Shown here: in pieces, positions 1-12,647 of the stretch
How the letters are laid out: every line of letters starts with the position of its first letter
Numbering within the stretch: position 1 is the stretch's first letter
Assembly: GCA_029964075.1 (NCBI GenBank)
Contig: CM057142.1
Location: 1,379,770 to 1,443,769, forward strand
Origin: Patiria pectinifera
Lineage: Eukaryota; Echinodermata; Asteroidea; Valvatida; Asterinidae
Direction of reading: 5' to 3'
DNA length: 64,000 bases
Position numbers and translations under genes: made by a program
Notes under the pieces: generated by a model
The model's database searches: none
What the model was told of the DNA's origin: nothing
Seen by the model: the letters and a program-made list of their open reading frames with translations, nothing else

Positions 1-2649
1 TGTCCAAACTGTTGTGATGAGCTCTCTAGGCACTCTCAAGTAATCACTCTTAAAAACCAAGGTTACCAGAATTCTCCCTAAAAGTAGGTTAGCTAAACTG
101 AAGCAGACTGCGTCACGGAATGACGTCAGTCCCACGGGCAGATTACGCCAATGCGGTAGAATTAGCCACTATTCAAGGGTAATGGGTCCCGATATTAAAG
201 AGCTGAAGCTTTGCTAATCAAGTGAAGTACAAAGCGCTGTCTGTTAAATTGCAATCAGATGGTTGGTAGGCCCCTGGACTGCCCAGGGTCTAGAAAAACC
301 CAACCTGAGCAATATCAGCGTGAATGGACATCACTGGTGAACATTGGTAAGGGGAGGGGGGGGGGGGTTCCCAGGGTTGTGTGCCTCCAATGACATATTG
401 TAAGAGTAATAGGATGGTCTGGGAAGCTTTGTAATCGGCTAATATTGAGGATTTCATCATACCCCTGGAAACACAACACTTTTCTTTTCTAATAAATTCC
501 CAATCTTCTTGATCTTATCACACCAAGCGAGTGGGGCATTGATAATGGGATGTCAGGTGTAAAAGTAGGCCTGGGAACTACATGGGGGGCAAGAGGGAAC
601 CCCTCCCCCGTCTTTCTGCTCGAGGACTGTGCCTCCACCTAGAATTGGGAGGTGTTTGAAACTGTAGTGAAACTCATTGTGTGCCCCCTCCAGAATGTAA
701 GGCCTAAATACCCTCCTACAAATGGGACCTCAGTTAGGGAAAAATGCAAAAATGAATATGAGATGCCCTGTAAAACCTCATATAACCTCCATGTGAACCT
801 GGAGTTACTGTCTGTTCAATTTTGCAATCTCCCCTGGTGATAAGAGTGCAATGGAATTGCAATTTACAATGCAATAGGCAGTCACTTTATCACCAGCAAC
901 ACAAAGACTACAACAAAACAGTGAATACATGCTGTAAAGTCTGTTTTCACATTTTGAATGCATTACATAGTCACTCGACATCATCTTGACTCTGCAAGAT
1001 AAATGTGTAAATCAGCAGAAAAGCTTCCCCACAGAATTGCAAACCCATTACTGCTACCCCAACACCGAGTCTGCACTTAACCACTCACATCAGTGTCTCT
1101 GTACTTTTCTCTTTCCTTTCATCACCAATGTGACCTTCCAGTTGATAAAGGCAAGTCATGTATTACCCAGGGAATGATCAAGAACATTAGACTGTTGATG
1201 GAAGATTAGTTTGGTTTGCTATGTGATCCTTCAGGGGAACCTCACAGTTATTGTAGAGTGAAATGTTTCATCTTTCGCTGTGAAAGGCTAATGTGGGAAG
1301 ACAGTGACGCAACGAGAGAGCATTCAACTTAGTTGACTTCAATGTGACAGGAGCATGACCTCAAGCATTACAACCATCATGTGCACATTTTTACAGATAA
1401 CGTTTGAAAGTCAGTGTGTACATAATTATTCATTTCACTCATTTGGTACTCACATACAAATGTAACATTACATATGGAATTGACAGTGTTTATCTGTTAA
1501 CAAATTATTAGGGAGGTTTGAATTGAAAATCTTGCTTTTTATTACAACACAATTTTTTGGTATTACCATTCACTCCAGTACATGTGCACCAGACATTAAT
1601 ATATGTTGAACCCTTTAACTAAGCATGTACCGGTACAATCCATGTAACCAGGGAGCCATATCACTCATTATTCACCAAGACAACAAAGTAAATAAATAAT
1701 TGCTTCAGGTCTTACAGTGTGTGTGTGGTTGAGTGGCTGTGCACGTACCCAGTGCATCGTTTGGTTAGTATAACTATTCATCTCATGATGTATTTGCAAA
1801 CATGTACAGACCTGCCTTTGAGAGAGAACCCCCCGATCAATCATTTGCGTATGAGGACATAATTTTAAAAAGAGCAAATACTTCGATGTTCAACTGGGAA
1901 AATAGATGAATTCGGGCTAGTGTTAATTCACTATACACACATGAGGCCCCCTTCAATGGAGAAACAATTGTGCATTCCACCTGTACAAAGCAACTACCCC
2001 TTGATGGATTACCTGAACTATAGCTAGCACATGGCTTAATTTTGCCACTGAAGGGGGCCTTCGTGATAGAATTGTTAGCATGCCCAGCTTGGTCTCAAAT
2101 GCACAGTAATACTGAGAATATACTGCATGGAAATGTTAATACCATCAAATCCATATTCAGGCATAAGATTTTTCAGACTGTTGTCTGAATGCAGACTTTT
2201 TGAATCTGAGGGAAAGAAATTATCAACATCACAGGAAGAAAGGCATATTATTAAGGTTAATAGAAAAAAACAAAAAAAAAGAGATTCTTTTATAAAAAGG
2301 AAGGATTTAAGAGGATGCATTGAGATTATGCCCAATTCTGGACGAAACAGGATAGCTCAACTGTCAGTAGATGGGATTTGTTGCAAATTCACCTTTTGAG
2401 TTTTGGGTTTCAAGTTGGCTCTTTCAATTCCCCTTGGATGTTCACACAAGAGCATACCATATGAAGACAGTGATAATAGCGTGTGAGGCTCTGGATCGAT
2501 AGTATAAACAAACTCTAAAGCAGGATACACAGGGGCTTGGGGACTAAAGACAATCCCAACATGTGAGAGGCAATAGGAGATGCTACAAACAGGTGTACAT
2601 GAAATGATACATACAGGTTATTCTTCACGACTGTGACTTACACAAATTA
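1..2649. other. Non-coding stretch
   Basis: Short frames only. A CRE palindrome TGACGTCA lies at 121-128 and a G12 run at 356-367. Overlapping plus and minus frames of about 90 codons at 2075-2399 are lysine-rich or hydrophobic, with no motif and no splice context. Confidence 0.7.
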
Positions 2650-3230
2650 ACCAGGAAGACCTGAGCCAAGTTCTCAGTAGTTTTCATGTGAGGACTTGCA
2701 ACAAAGGATTACCTGAGATAACAATAACCAGGAGGACCTGAGACAAGTCCTTGGTAGTTTCCATGAGAGGACTTGGAACAAAGGATTACCTGAGATGACA
2801 ATAACCACGAGGACCTGAGCAAAGTCCTCGGTAGTTTGCATGAGAGGACTTGGAACAAAGGGTTACCTGAGATGACAATAACCACGAGGACCTGAGACAA
2901 GTCCTCGGTAGTTTCCATGAGAGGACTTGGAACAAAGGATTACCTGAGATGACAATAACCATGAGGACCTGAGCCAAGTCCTCGGTAGTTTGCATGAGAG
3001 GACTTGGAACAAAGGGTTACCTGAGATGACAATAATGATGAGGACCTGAGCCAAATCCTCGGTAGTTTCCATGAGAGGACTTGGAACAAAGGGTTACCTG
3101 AGATGACAATAACCATGAGGACCTGAGCCAAGTCCTCGGTAGTTTCCATGAGAGGACTTGGAACAAAGGGTTACCTGCGATAACAATAACCATGAGGACC
3201 TGAGCCAAGTCCTCAGTACTTTTCATGTAC
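2650..3230. repeat. 77-bp tandem repeat, about 7.5 copies
   Basis: Units begin at 2650, 2727, 2804, 2881, 2958, 3035, 3112 and a partial one at 3189, each exactly 77 bp. Most differ from neighbours by only a few bases; the first unit is the most diverged. Each unit contains an inverted pair, CCAAGTCCTC and GAGGACTTGG in the best copies (2958 and 3112), separated by 14 nt. Diagnostic variants alternate between units 2-5. Because 77 is not a multiple of three, a string of overlapping 69-codon minus-strand frames results; these are artefacts of the repeat and not genes. Confidence 0.97.
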
Positions 3231-4972
3231 AAACCTTATGGGACGTGTCAAGAAAAAGATAGAACAAAAGAAGAGAACAGTACAGGCGCTCGTTGGTGTT
3301 TTAAAACCAGACAATGTTGTCGAATATTATCACAAATTACGACCTTGTCCAATAAGTAACCAGCTGTTAGCTTGACCGTGGATGAGGTTAGTGACCGATT
3401 ATCCAGGGAGGTGTGAGGAAGGTGTTGCTGTCTACATTGTATTCCATCCAGTAAGGATTACTGGAGTTTCAAGGATGACTGTTCATCAACTTCACACATA
3501 CAGACTGGCCTTGAATGTTCAGTAGAATCACTTCAATTTTATGCTATCTTTTTGTAATAGCTAGATGGTGTGATAAACTGAAAAGGTCTCAGCAACCCAA
3601 CAATGCCCGGGATCCCAGGTCTCTCTTTATTTGTTTTTATTAAATTCAGCAAATTGTTTCTCAAAGCAAAACAAACTCTAATTGTTTTCAACACCAACTT
3701 TTTGATTTGTTCAGGAAAAACAATTTTTGAGCACTGGTTTGATTAGAGTCCCATGTCAACTGATAAAGTATTGACTTCAAAGAGTCGTTTGTTGAACTGT
3801 CAGCAATCAGTGAGAAGTGCGAGAAATCACAGAGTTCAAACTGCGGTCAGAGTGTCTAGAATCATCGCATGACTTGTGACTGTAGGACTTGATTACTTAT
3901 CACTTGGACTCTGACTCAATATTTCAGATCTTAAATATGTACACAAAGAGTGCATAATTTGAACATTTCTTCATTTAAAATTCATGAAATGTTACACAAT
4001 TCCTTAGATTATCTGTCTGTAACTCTCTCTGGAGGCATTTTTGCAAGGAACCTAGATTTCCCAGTGGATTATTAAGAATCTTGAATTATTAGCATCATTA
4101 GGATCATGACTAATTCTCGAATGGATGCCTAAATGCATCATATTAGACAAGCACATTTTTACTAATTTCTGACTTAATGTCTGCTCAGACTAAATTTATC
4201 TATTTCACTAAAATCGTAAAAGTTGAAGGTCTGAATTGTGATAACTTGCCAGAGACAAACCAACATGTTGCAGGTGTTCCTACTGAAGGAGCCTCACCTT
4301 TGTGACCTTTTGCAGCATTTATAGGGACCTGGGAACTACGAACCACAAAGGCAGAAATGACTCAATTTTGACGATTGCTTTCTCCACTAAGGTGATTGGT
4401 AAACGCTCATCCATGAAGGGTCCAGTGAGTCAAGGACGAACCAAACAGACACCGCAAAAGGTCAGGATGACTGTGTGGTCATTTAAAAAGGACAAAATTA
4501 TCAGGCAGCCAAGTTAGACAGACAGAAAATTGAGACTCTTTTATTGCACTTTTAGAGCAGGGATGAACTGTAGATTCAATGGCAATACCTTTTCCTGTCC
4601 TGTATTACTGAGTGACTAGTCACATCATTTCTTGCTATGACAGATGAGTTATGCAACCATATGACAGCTTCAATTTACTGCATGAGAAAACACAATCACA
4701 GCACACAATTTTTTTTTCTTCAATATTTAGCATAATGACATGCAGCAGAGTCAGATTTCAGATTGTTTTCTTCCATGTAACTTGACAACATGCCTTTTTC
4801 TCACTGAGACCCACAGTTCAACTCAATGTCTTTGCACTGCTCAAATTGGACATTTTTACAATGCATACATTCATCAGATTGCCCTAGGCTTCCTGACTTT
4901 CAACAAATGCCCCCGGAAATGAATTGCAAGTGTATGAATTGAGTGAACTCACCGGAGTGCAAAACCCAAACT
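3231..4972. other. Non-coding stretch, nothing recognised
   Basis: AT-rich sequence with only scattered frames below 72 codons and no repeats longer than a few bases. Confidence 0.7.
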
Positions 4973-5060
4973 GCCCAACCTCCTTCCCAGGGGTTATTTT
5001 ATTTCCCACCTCGTTAGCCCAACCTCCTTCCCAGGGGTTATTTTATTTCCAACCTCATTT
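4973..5060. repeat. 44-bp tandem duplication
   Basis: GCCCAACCTCCTTCCCAGGG starts at 4973 and again at 5017. The two 44-bp units differ only at a few positions near their 3' ends. The near identity suggests a recent slippage or local duplication. Confidence 0.95.
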
Positions 5061-5602
5061 CCAATAGTCACCCCTGGTAGTAAACTTGCTTCCTGTATTC
5101 TGATTCCATACAATAGCAAATAATGGATTTATATCGTGTACTTGGTGTTTTCAGTATTTCAAACATGTTTTACGCATTTTCACATTCAATGTGAATTATT
5201 ACGTCCGCTCCACCTCATAAACGACCCTTTTCCATTTTGCTTACGTATAATAATATGTAATGTGAAACTGCACATTGGCTGGATAAGATATTAACATTTA
5301 AACTTTGAAGAAAATTGTATTTCCTGATCTCACATTGCAACAAATTGATTCTGTTTTTAACCAATACCCTGTATACAAAAACAAACACTGATTTAGAGCA
5401 CAACCAGGCCCCAGACTATTCCTAATTTGCATACATGTGCAAGATTTATTAACACGCAAACGATCCAATGCCAGGGTGAGTGAGTAGGCAGTGGTGGGAG
5501 CGTACTGCTCGACACCATGGGAATGAGGTTGCAAAGAAGCCAGCTGGTTAAGAGTTCAATGTTAAGAGTTGTGATGAGCAGATGCATGCTGTGAAGGCCT
5601 AC

Positions 5603-5627
5603 GGTACATGTACCCGGTACATGTACC
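5603..5627. repeat. Two adjacent GGTACATGTACC palindromes
   Basis: The 12-bp palindrome GGTACATGTACC occurs at 5603-5614 and again at 5616-5627. The same word family recurs throughout the window, for example near 5925, 11580, 20515-20545, 20640, 34203-34252 and 37317. Confidence 0.9.
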
Positions 5628-6432
5628 AGGCTGCTAGCATCAGGGGTAGATAGTAATTGTGTGGCTCCTGAGCCCTTACTTCACAGTCATTACTACACTG
5701 AGTAGTCTCCACAGCAGTTTTCAATATGTACTTTGCTGTTCAGTTTGTTGCACTGCCTACTTCTACATGATTTTGAGTGCACTCCTGCCTTCATAAGCTT
5801 ACCATAGAGCTAGGGTCCAAACAAACACAATGCAGTTCTCATCTCATAAAACCTACAAATTACACCTGGATGCAGTGTGAGTAGATGCTACATGTAGGTC
5901 ACGGTATGACTACATGTATGTACCCGGTACATGTAGTTCATCATAGCCAAATATTGTACATTTAATTGATGAAGGGTACCGGTACTAACAAATTGTCTGG
6001 GTTTTTTTTATATGTAACCAGATAAAATGATGAGTACATGTAATGTTGCTTATTATTAATGGTAACAGTACGTATACAAAGTTAATGAATTTTTATGTAC
6101 AACACGTTTTGAACAGACTCTTTAAAACAACATGCAAAAAAGTGATTAAGGGAAAAGGGACGCCCCTACACAAGGAAAATCTGATCAATGGTAAAAGGTT
6201 GGGATGACAGAGGATGTGTGTTTCAACCTAATCCACAATGATCTTATTTCATATTTCAAACCAATCAACGCGGTACAGAGCCAAGCCAACAAGATTCATC
6301 TCATGGGACCCAAATCTAAAAGGTCATCATTTTCCACCCTCACCAATGATGTCCTTAACCAGCCTATGCAAAGCAAACTCAGCATGTCTTGTTCCGTAGT
6401 TGTTGGGACATATCATCGTCTGTATGAGGTAC

Positions 6433-6520
6433 TTATGGGGACCAAAAACGCTGTGGGGACAGCAGAAAGTCCCCATAACTCGGTCCTAATTTGCGTAATA
6501 ATAAAGAACTTCCCCATAAC
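6433..6520. other. Inverted repeat TTATGGGGAC / GTCCCCATAA with a third half-site
   Basis: TTATGGGGAC (6433-6442) pairs perfectly with GTCCCCATAA (6469-6478) across a 26-nt loop. A further TCCCCATAAC follows at 6511-6520, and GTGGGGAC lies within the loop. This could form a 10-bp stem in RNA or bind a dimeric factor. It sits inside a 161-codon plus-strand frame that shows no other coding sign. Confidence 0.55.
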
Positions 6521-8797
6521 GCAGTGTAGGCCAGGGCATCCCAACTGTTCTACCAAATCCATAACAGACCCATGCCAAACCAAGACAACCTGCTCACTCC
6601 AAGCAAAGTCACTTTCCTTTAGTACCAATCTTCTCTCCAACAAACTTCCTTGTACAACTCTGAGAATAGATCCCAACTTCGTAAATTGAAACAAATGACT
6701 CAATCTTCCGTAATGCATCATCTATTTACAAACTATGGAGCAAGAAAACTGTCAGGCTTAATGCATCTTGGAGATTGCCAAAGTGAAGCTGACTGAATCA
6801 AATCATCGTTTTATCACACCTCAGCCCATAAATCTCAGGAATGTTTTACTGGAATAACCGTAAATCAAGCTAAGGTTCAAACACAATTACAACTCCTGTT
6901 CCTTTGTGACTTTCAAACGAGCCGATGGAGCAATCGTTCTGAATCACTCAGAGGACTCAATCAGCACAACCTGGAAACACACTCACTCCTGATGACACTG
7001 GACAGTTTTTGTGCCAACAAAAATGATGTGAATAATGCAAAACGCATTTATAGAATTGGACAGAGAGTGCTAGCGCAGACGGCACGCTTCAAAAGCATCA
7101 CGTAATGAAATTTGATGACAAGCAATAATTTGCCAGGCCTTGATTACCAATAGCATGAATTGTTTTATACCTTCACATGGTCATTGACTCCTACAGCAGA
7201 CAATTATTGCAGACAATAATTATGATATTATGCAGAATATCAGAGACTCCCAGTACAGAAAATGTGATATTGGAGACACAAAATATTCATCTTTAAATCA
7301 AATAACTTAAAAGAGATCCAAATTACTCCACTCAAAGTTTCTTTTTTTCTTCAAATTTTATCTGAGTAAATATGAAAGATGTGAACTATTATATCAAAAG
7401 TAAACATCGGTACAGCATTTGTAATGTTGGGTTTTAACCAAGAAGACCAAAACGGACTATTTAAATCTATTTGTGCATTTAAGCCCAAGGCAAATGTTGA
7501 TTAAAAATCACTGCTTTAATCAATACATGCTCACACCAACACTGCTTTTGAAAATGAGTTTCTTGGTTATATCAGGTATGATGCCACTGCTGAAAGCACC
7601 TCATATTCCCACCAGATATTGCTCCATTTGGCAAGAAATGAATCATGACACGATTCTAATTTCCAAAGCCCTTCAGGCCGGTTACCTGAGCAGCTTGAAG
7701 CACAACCAAATCACACAGCAGTCATTTACAAAATGAAAACCAGGATACCAACTAACACAAATGGCAAACAGTCGGAAGTGACAACGTGCTCAAAATCTTC
7801 GGTCGGCCCGACTTCAAAGTGACCTAGCCACAATTAGTTGAGGACCAATTAAACAGCACTGGAAAGCTGACAAGTAGTCATGGGCCCTGGTTGGGACGTT
7901 GGCAATGTTTGCTAGCGGCAGCAGCCAAAAGGACCCTAAGGACACGCTCCATAGCAATTTATTTCAGTTACGACAACCAACTTGGTTTCCTGTTCTCATC
8001 TTTTATGATCTGTAATGACGACACGTGCCAGGTGCTGTACGATAAAGATACACACATTCTCAACCGGTTCCCTGTCTGATAGCACTCTATGGTTATTAAC
8101 TCGTTTACCGTGGACAGGTGGTGGGTGTATTGCAGCGTGTAGGACTGAGTATTAATCTACATTAAGCTGGCAGACAGTGAATTTGCTGCATGACTTGTGT
8201 GTATGGGCTATGCATGAACTTTACATCATATATGGGTCAGTCTTGTGTCATACACAATCAGTGCTTTCACTTCACATAGGATGTAGGTATTTAATTGGGG
8301 CTTGGTTCAATTTGGACATCTGATTCCAAACGGAAAATTGTGTTAATAAAGGAGAATTCACAGTATCACAGTGCTTTTCTACATGTAAATAAAAAAATTT
8401 AAACCAACTAACAATTGGCACATTTTTAATACACAATATGTTACAAAGTCAATTCTTTACAATAAAATAGCTATCGGTAGTCATGGTTTGAAATATAAAA
8501 AAAAATTACTCATGATAAAGGCCGTGCCTTTTTTTTTGAAACTGCTCTTCCTGCATCAACCCACTTCACGTTTGCATTCACATACAGTAAATGTCCAGTT
8601 TGGATGGGTTGGCAGGTGGGGGAAAGGAAACAGGCCCCTCCCCCTCCAATATTTCCACTGCATCTATATGGGCTGACATTGAGGTTAATAACATTTAACT
8701 GACTGCAAAATCTCCAAATGGGATACACAGTCAGATGTTTCAATGCATCTAATGTGTGCCACAGCCAAGGAAATCGATGCATGAATAACTCAAAGGG

Positions 8798-8914
8798 CCT
8801 TACTGTATGAAAAGAGGAAACAATGGCTTGGTAATTGGAAAAGAAGGTCAAAAATAGGAGTTTTGGGGAAATTGAATGCATTGTGGCTGACAGTATCATT
8901 TATTGTGCCAATAA
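8798..8914 (+). repeat. Dispersed repeat, copy 1 (pair with 10331-10450)
   Basis: The core GAGGAAACAATGGCTTGGTA and the later TGCATTGTGGCTGACAGTAT are shared, in the same order and orientation, with the copy 1.5 kb away. Small indels lie between the shared blocks. No terminal repeats or coding potential are visible. It may be a fragment of an unclassified dispersed repeat or an old segmental duplication. Confidence 0.9.
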
Positions 8915-11900
8915 ACAAATGGCCATGATTGAGCAACCTTGCCAGCGTGGTACTGACGTGTGGTAATGATTATGCGGTTGGACTGTTTCCAGTTATCGAT
9001 TGCATTTTCCCCCCTGAAACTTGTCCAAGTCAGCATGTGATACAAAGGTCAATGTCAAGTTGGATGGGCCATAATTACACTGCATTGTTCTATAATTAAC
9101 AAATATACCACTGTGCCAGGGAAGCTCTAGATTCTTTCATCTTCAGCAAAAATACAACTTTTCCAAGATATTCAGATTAGTCAATTTGAATAAATGTGAT
9201 ATTAATTAATGAACATCTCAACAATACAAATAGTCATGGAAGTAATTTTTAAACATACCGGTACACATTTCTCAGACAATTGTAGGAACAAGAGTCATCA
9301 GATTTCAGATATTGTAAATGTACCTAGGAGAAACGACTGAAAAGGCAGCTACTGAATTAAAGGGCCCATAGCGTGAATTTGACTTGGGAACATGTTTTGT
9401 GCAACCTTCAATTCCTGTTAAATGTATGAACACTATTTGACATAACTTTTTCGGTTAATTTTATGGAATAGAGAAACTTCTTTAAAAATGTATAATTTCC
9501 TGCATTTTCCTGACAAATGAGGGCGCTGTTGCTGTAATGTCATTTCCGGAAGACACTGGTTCAGTTTAGGGGTTTCCTGTTCAAATGGTGAACCCAAAGT
9601 TTGCACATTGAAAACATTTGTGAGAAAACTCTGCTCATATGCCTGCTGCAATGTACTGACACAGCAACGAATCAACAAAAAAAAGAACATTTATGACAGC
9701 AAAATATCCCAAATTCAGGCATATTTTGGTGCTGAAATAGCTGTAACATTGAGGTTTCTGCCCGAACTGACATCACACTTTTCTCATGAATATGCACATT
9801 TTGGTTAGCAGTTTGCAGCACAGTTTGTTGTTCATGACCAGTCTTTGAGGACAACTGCATTAAGGAGGGCATCAGAATATAAACAAATGGATGTCGGATT
9901 TTACAGGGACAGGAAGAAACAGAGGATCCCAAATTTACAATATGATGGATGCATACTATGTAATTAATGTCAACATATTTTCCAAACTTTGCCTTATGCT
10001 ACATGAAGACTTTCCTCTTTCACTCTTGAGTGGATTCTCCCAGAAACCCTACAAATATTCCTAACTTTTAACAATAAACCACCAAATTTAAAGACAAAGA
10101 GACTACGATGACGGCCATACCCCACAGACAAAGAGTTCCTAGAAAACCCACAGAAAAACTGTCATCTTGAGGATCTGAATTATGCCTGACCATGTCATTT
10201 CTAAAGTAGGTCACTTTTCTTCAGGGCAGTGAACCTGAAACCAATTAATGAATCATATCGGACCTTGGTAATTACCCAGAAACCACGTCTGACTGATACA
10301 GGTTGTATAAACTCACCCATTATCATAAAGCTATTACCATATGACAAGAGGAAACAATGGCTTGGTAATTCTCGGAAAAGTGGGTCAAAAAATAGGAGTA
10401 TGGGAAACAGTGCATTGTGGCTGACAGTATCCATTTATTGTGCCAGTAAAAACAAACAATAACATCAACATCAATTTTGTATGAGATCAGAGGTAAAAGC
10501 TGTTTAATAGTTCAATGGTTCAAGTGTCTTCTCAGTCATTTTTTCAGTCTATTCCTCACATGTTAATCTCAAATCCCTGAATACCAAGTCATAAGTTACA
10601 GGTACATGTACAATTCAAATGGACTGCGACAATTCTTTTGTTCTCTTTCATCCCGTGTTCCCAGTGATAGACTTGTGATGGACCCGGCTACAATGCTGCA
10701 TTCTCTATCTCAATGCTGAAATGGTTTTGCACTCATTCTTTGTAATCCTTGTTCTGCAGGTTTTCGACAAAACCAACAGCATAAAATTACCCATAATAAA
10801 ACTCACTCAAACTACATGTGATTGGCCAACCGATCTGAGATTAGTAGGATCCTACTTTTATTGAGATCATCATGAACATTTGTTGAGCATCTTTCCAAAA
10901 TTCAAAATTAGTATTCACCTGAGCTGAGACATGGCACATTTCCAGCATTACTGACCAAATTCCCGGAAATGAGGTTACAATGTATATAACCTGATGAAAA
11001 GATGACGCATGACTAGTATTTCTAAATGGAATCAATCTCTCTTATGACCACACCATTTACATAATGTAATTGATAAATGATTGAAGGTCTTAGTGTTATT
11101 GACAATCCAATTTCAACCCCTCAAGAAACCAGAAAACCACTGATTTCTATAATCATCGACATAGGGCAGTGCATTGTAGTAGTCAACACACATTATTTAT
11201 TGATGTTGTTATCAACAGACAGGGCAGTCAACTCTTCTCGGACAAGGTTCATTCAGAGGTGATGTTTACACCTCAGCATATTCAAGCTCTTCCAATGGGC
11301 TGATGAACAGTGTGCACAATATGATGAGCTTCTATTCAACCAACCAATGATGACCCATTCTTTCAAAGTTGTCACCTACATCTGAAGTATCTGCAACTTT
11401 GAATCCAGGAATAGATTTTCTCAGACACATGGTGGAGCAGTGAAGTTGTGAACATAGGACAACTTTAGGCCAAAAAAAGTAATACTTCTGCTTCCCTTTA
11501 CCCTACCTACCATATTTGACAGCCCCTACCCTAATTTCTTTTGGGGGAAAATGAGGAAAAAACCGAAAACCATCAATTACTACATGTACGGTACATGTAC
11601 CTTTTACCCTTGACTACACGCAGACACCTCCATATGATCATAGACAAAAAAATTGCCCCCCCCCAAAAAAAGTTCCCTACCTACCTTCCCTCTTTTCAAA
11701 TGCGATGTAATCGGAAGCAGAACTATTTTTTTTTTTTTGGTCTTAGGGTCACAAGACGGGAAATGAACATGTGACTTGGATTTGAGGCAACTTGTATTAC
11801 ATGTCCCATGCTGCAGTTTTATTATCACACAGGCTTTCTGAAACAAAATGCAAGTCCTAAAAACATTTCTTTTTGAGGGTAAACATTCTCTGATTGCTTA

Positions 11901-12642
11901 TTTGTTTGATTGTTTGTTATTATTTACTGTTAAACAATTACTGTACATCTGTAAAATCAACAACTTTCAATTCCAATTCCATTGCAATTTTTCCTGTAAT
12001 CTACCGGTACTACTCATGAATGTACAATCCATTATCCTCCTTACAATTAACAACTTTCTTTTCTAATCCAGTTTTTATCCACAATCCACTTCTCATGTAG
12101 AAATATTTCTCCCTCTGATCCATTACTTCCACTTACACAATCTGTGCATTAGCCCAAAGTTTTCCTGGTTCTTCAATCCCAACATCAAGATACGTGTGAG
12201 ATATATGCACATTGTACATCCTCTCTTGTATCACTCTATGTATGTGTTTGTTTTCAGGACACCTGATTCTGACAAGGAAATCTTAATTAATTGAAACGGA
12301 TCCAACCCAATAACCTTACACATACCCAGCAGTGGTTGGGGAGTGAGATGAATGAACACACACCTAATTCTAGTCATTTATCACAATTGTTGCGCCAGTG
12401 TCGACGAGCTTTAGAGTTATGGCCACAGCATAGCGTTCAATTAACCCACACACCTTTCTTAGTGAAATGCGCTGTATTCCTAGGACCTAGAAATTAATGC
12501 TGGAAACTTAATTTATACCTCTGCATGTGTAGGTGTAACATTTTCCATTTAAGATAAATGTTTTCCTTGTTCTGCTCAAAGTGAATTAAATTTTCTCGGG
12601 TTATTTATTCAAAATTATTGGTTTATGTAAATTCACTGGGGA
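8915..12642. other. Non-coding stretch apart from the repeat at 10331-10450
   Basis: Mostly AT-rich. C9A7 near 11660, T12 near 11730, and the palindromic TACATGTACGGTACATGTAC near 11581. No gene recognised. Confidence 0.65.
10331..10450 (+). repeat. Dispersed repeat, copy 2 (pair with 8798-8914)
   Basis: Matches copy 1 through AAGAGGAAACAATGGCTTGG, an AAAATAGGAGT block, TGCATTGTGGCTGACAGTAT and TTTATTGTGCCA. Similarity fades outside about 120 bp on both sides, so the unit is short. Confidence 0.9.
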
Positions 12643-12647
12643 CAATG

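Larger units (their letters stand above)
5061..8797. other. Non-coding stretch
   Basis: Holds the TACATGTA/TACCGGTA palindromes near 5600 and 5925-5980 and the TTATGGGGAC inverted repeat. The 161-codon plus-strand frame at 6204-6689 is the longest uninterrupted frame apart from the exon. It has no domain, no matching splice sites that I can argue for, and unremarkable composition. Confidence 0.6.

Noticed and set aside
2650-3230. CRISPR-like array
   Set aside because: The entire 77-bp unit is repeated with no unique spacers, and the genome is eukaryotic.
2709-3232. Series of 69-71-codon minus-strand frames with near-identical peptides
   Set aside because: They start exactly 77 bp apart and read the same repeat unit in shifting frames; a product of the tandem repeat.
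6204-6689. 161-codon plus-strand frame as a gene
   Set aside because: No domain or biased composition, and it contains an inverted repeat; a frame of this length can occur by chance in 64 kb.
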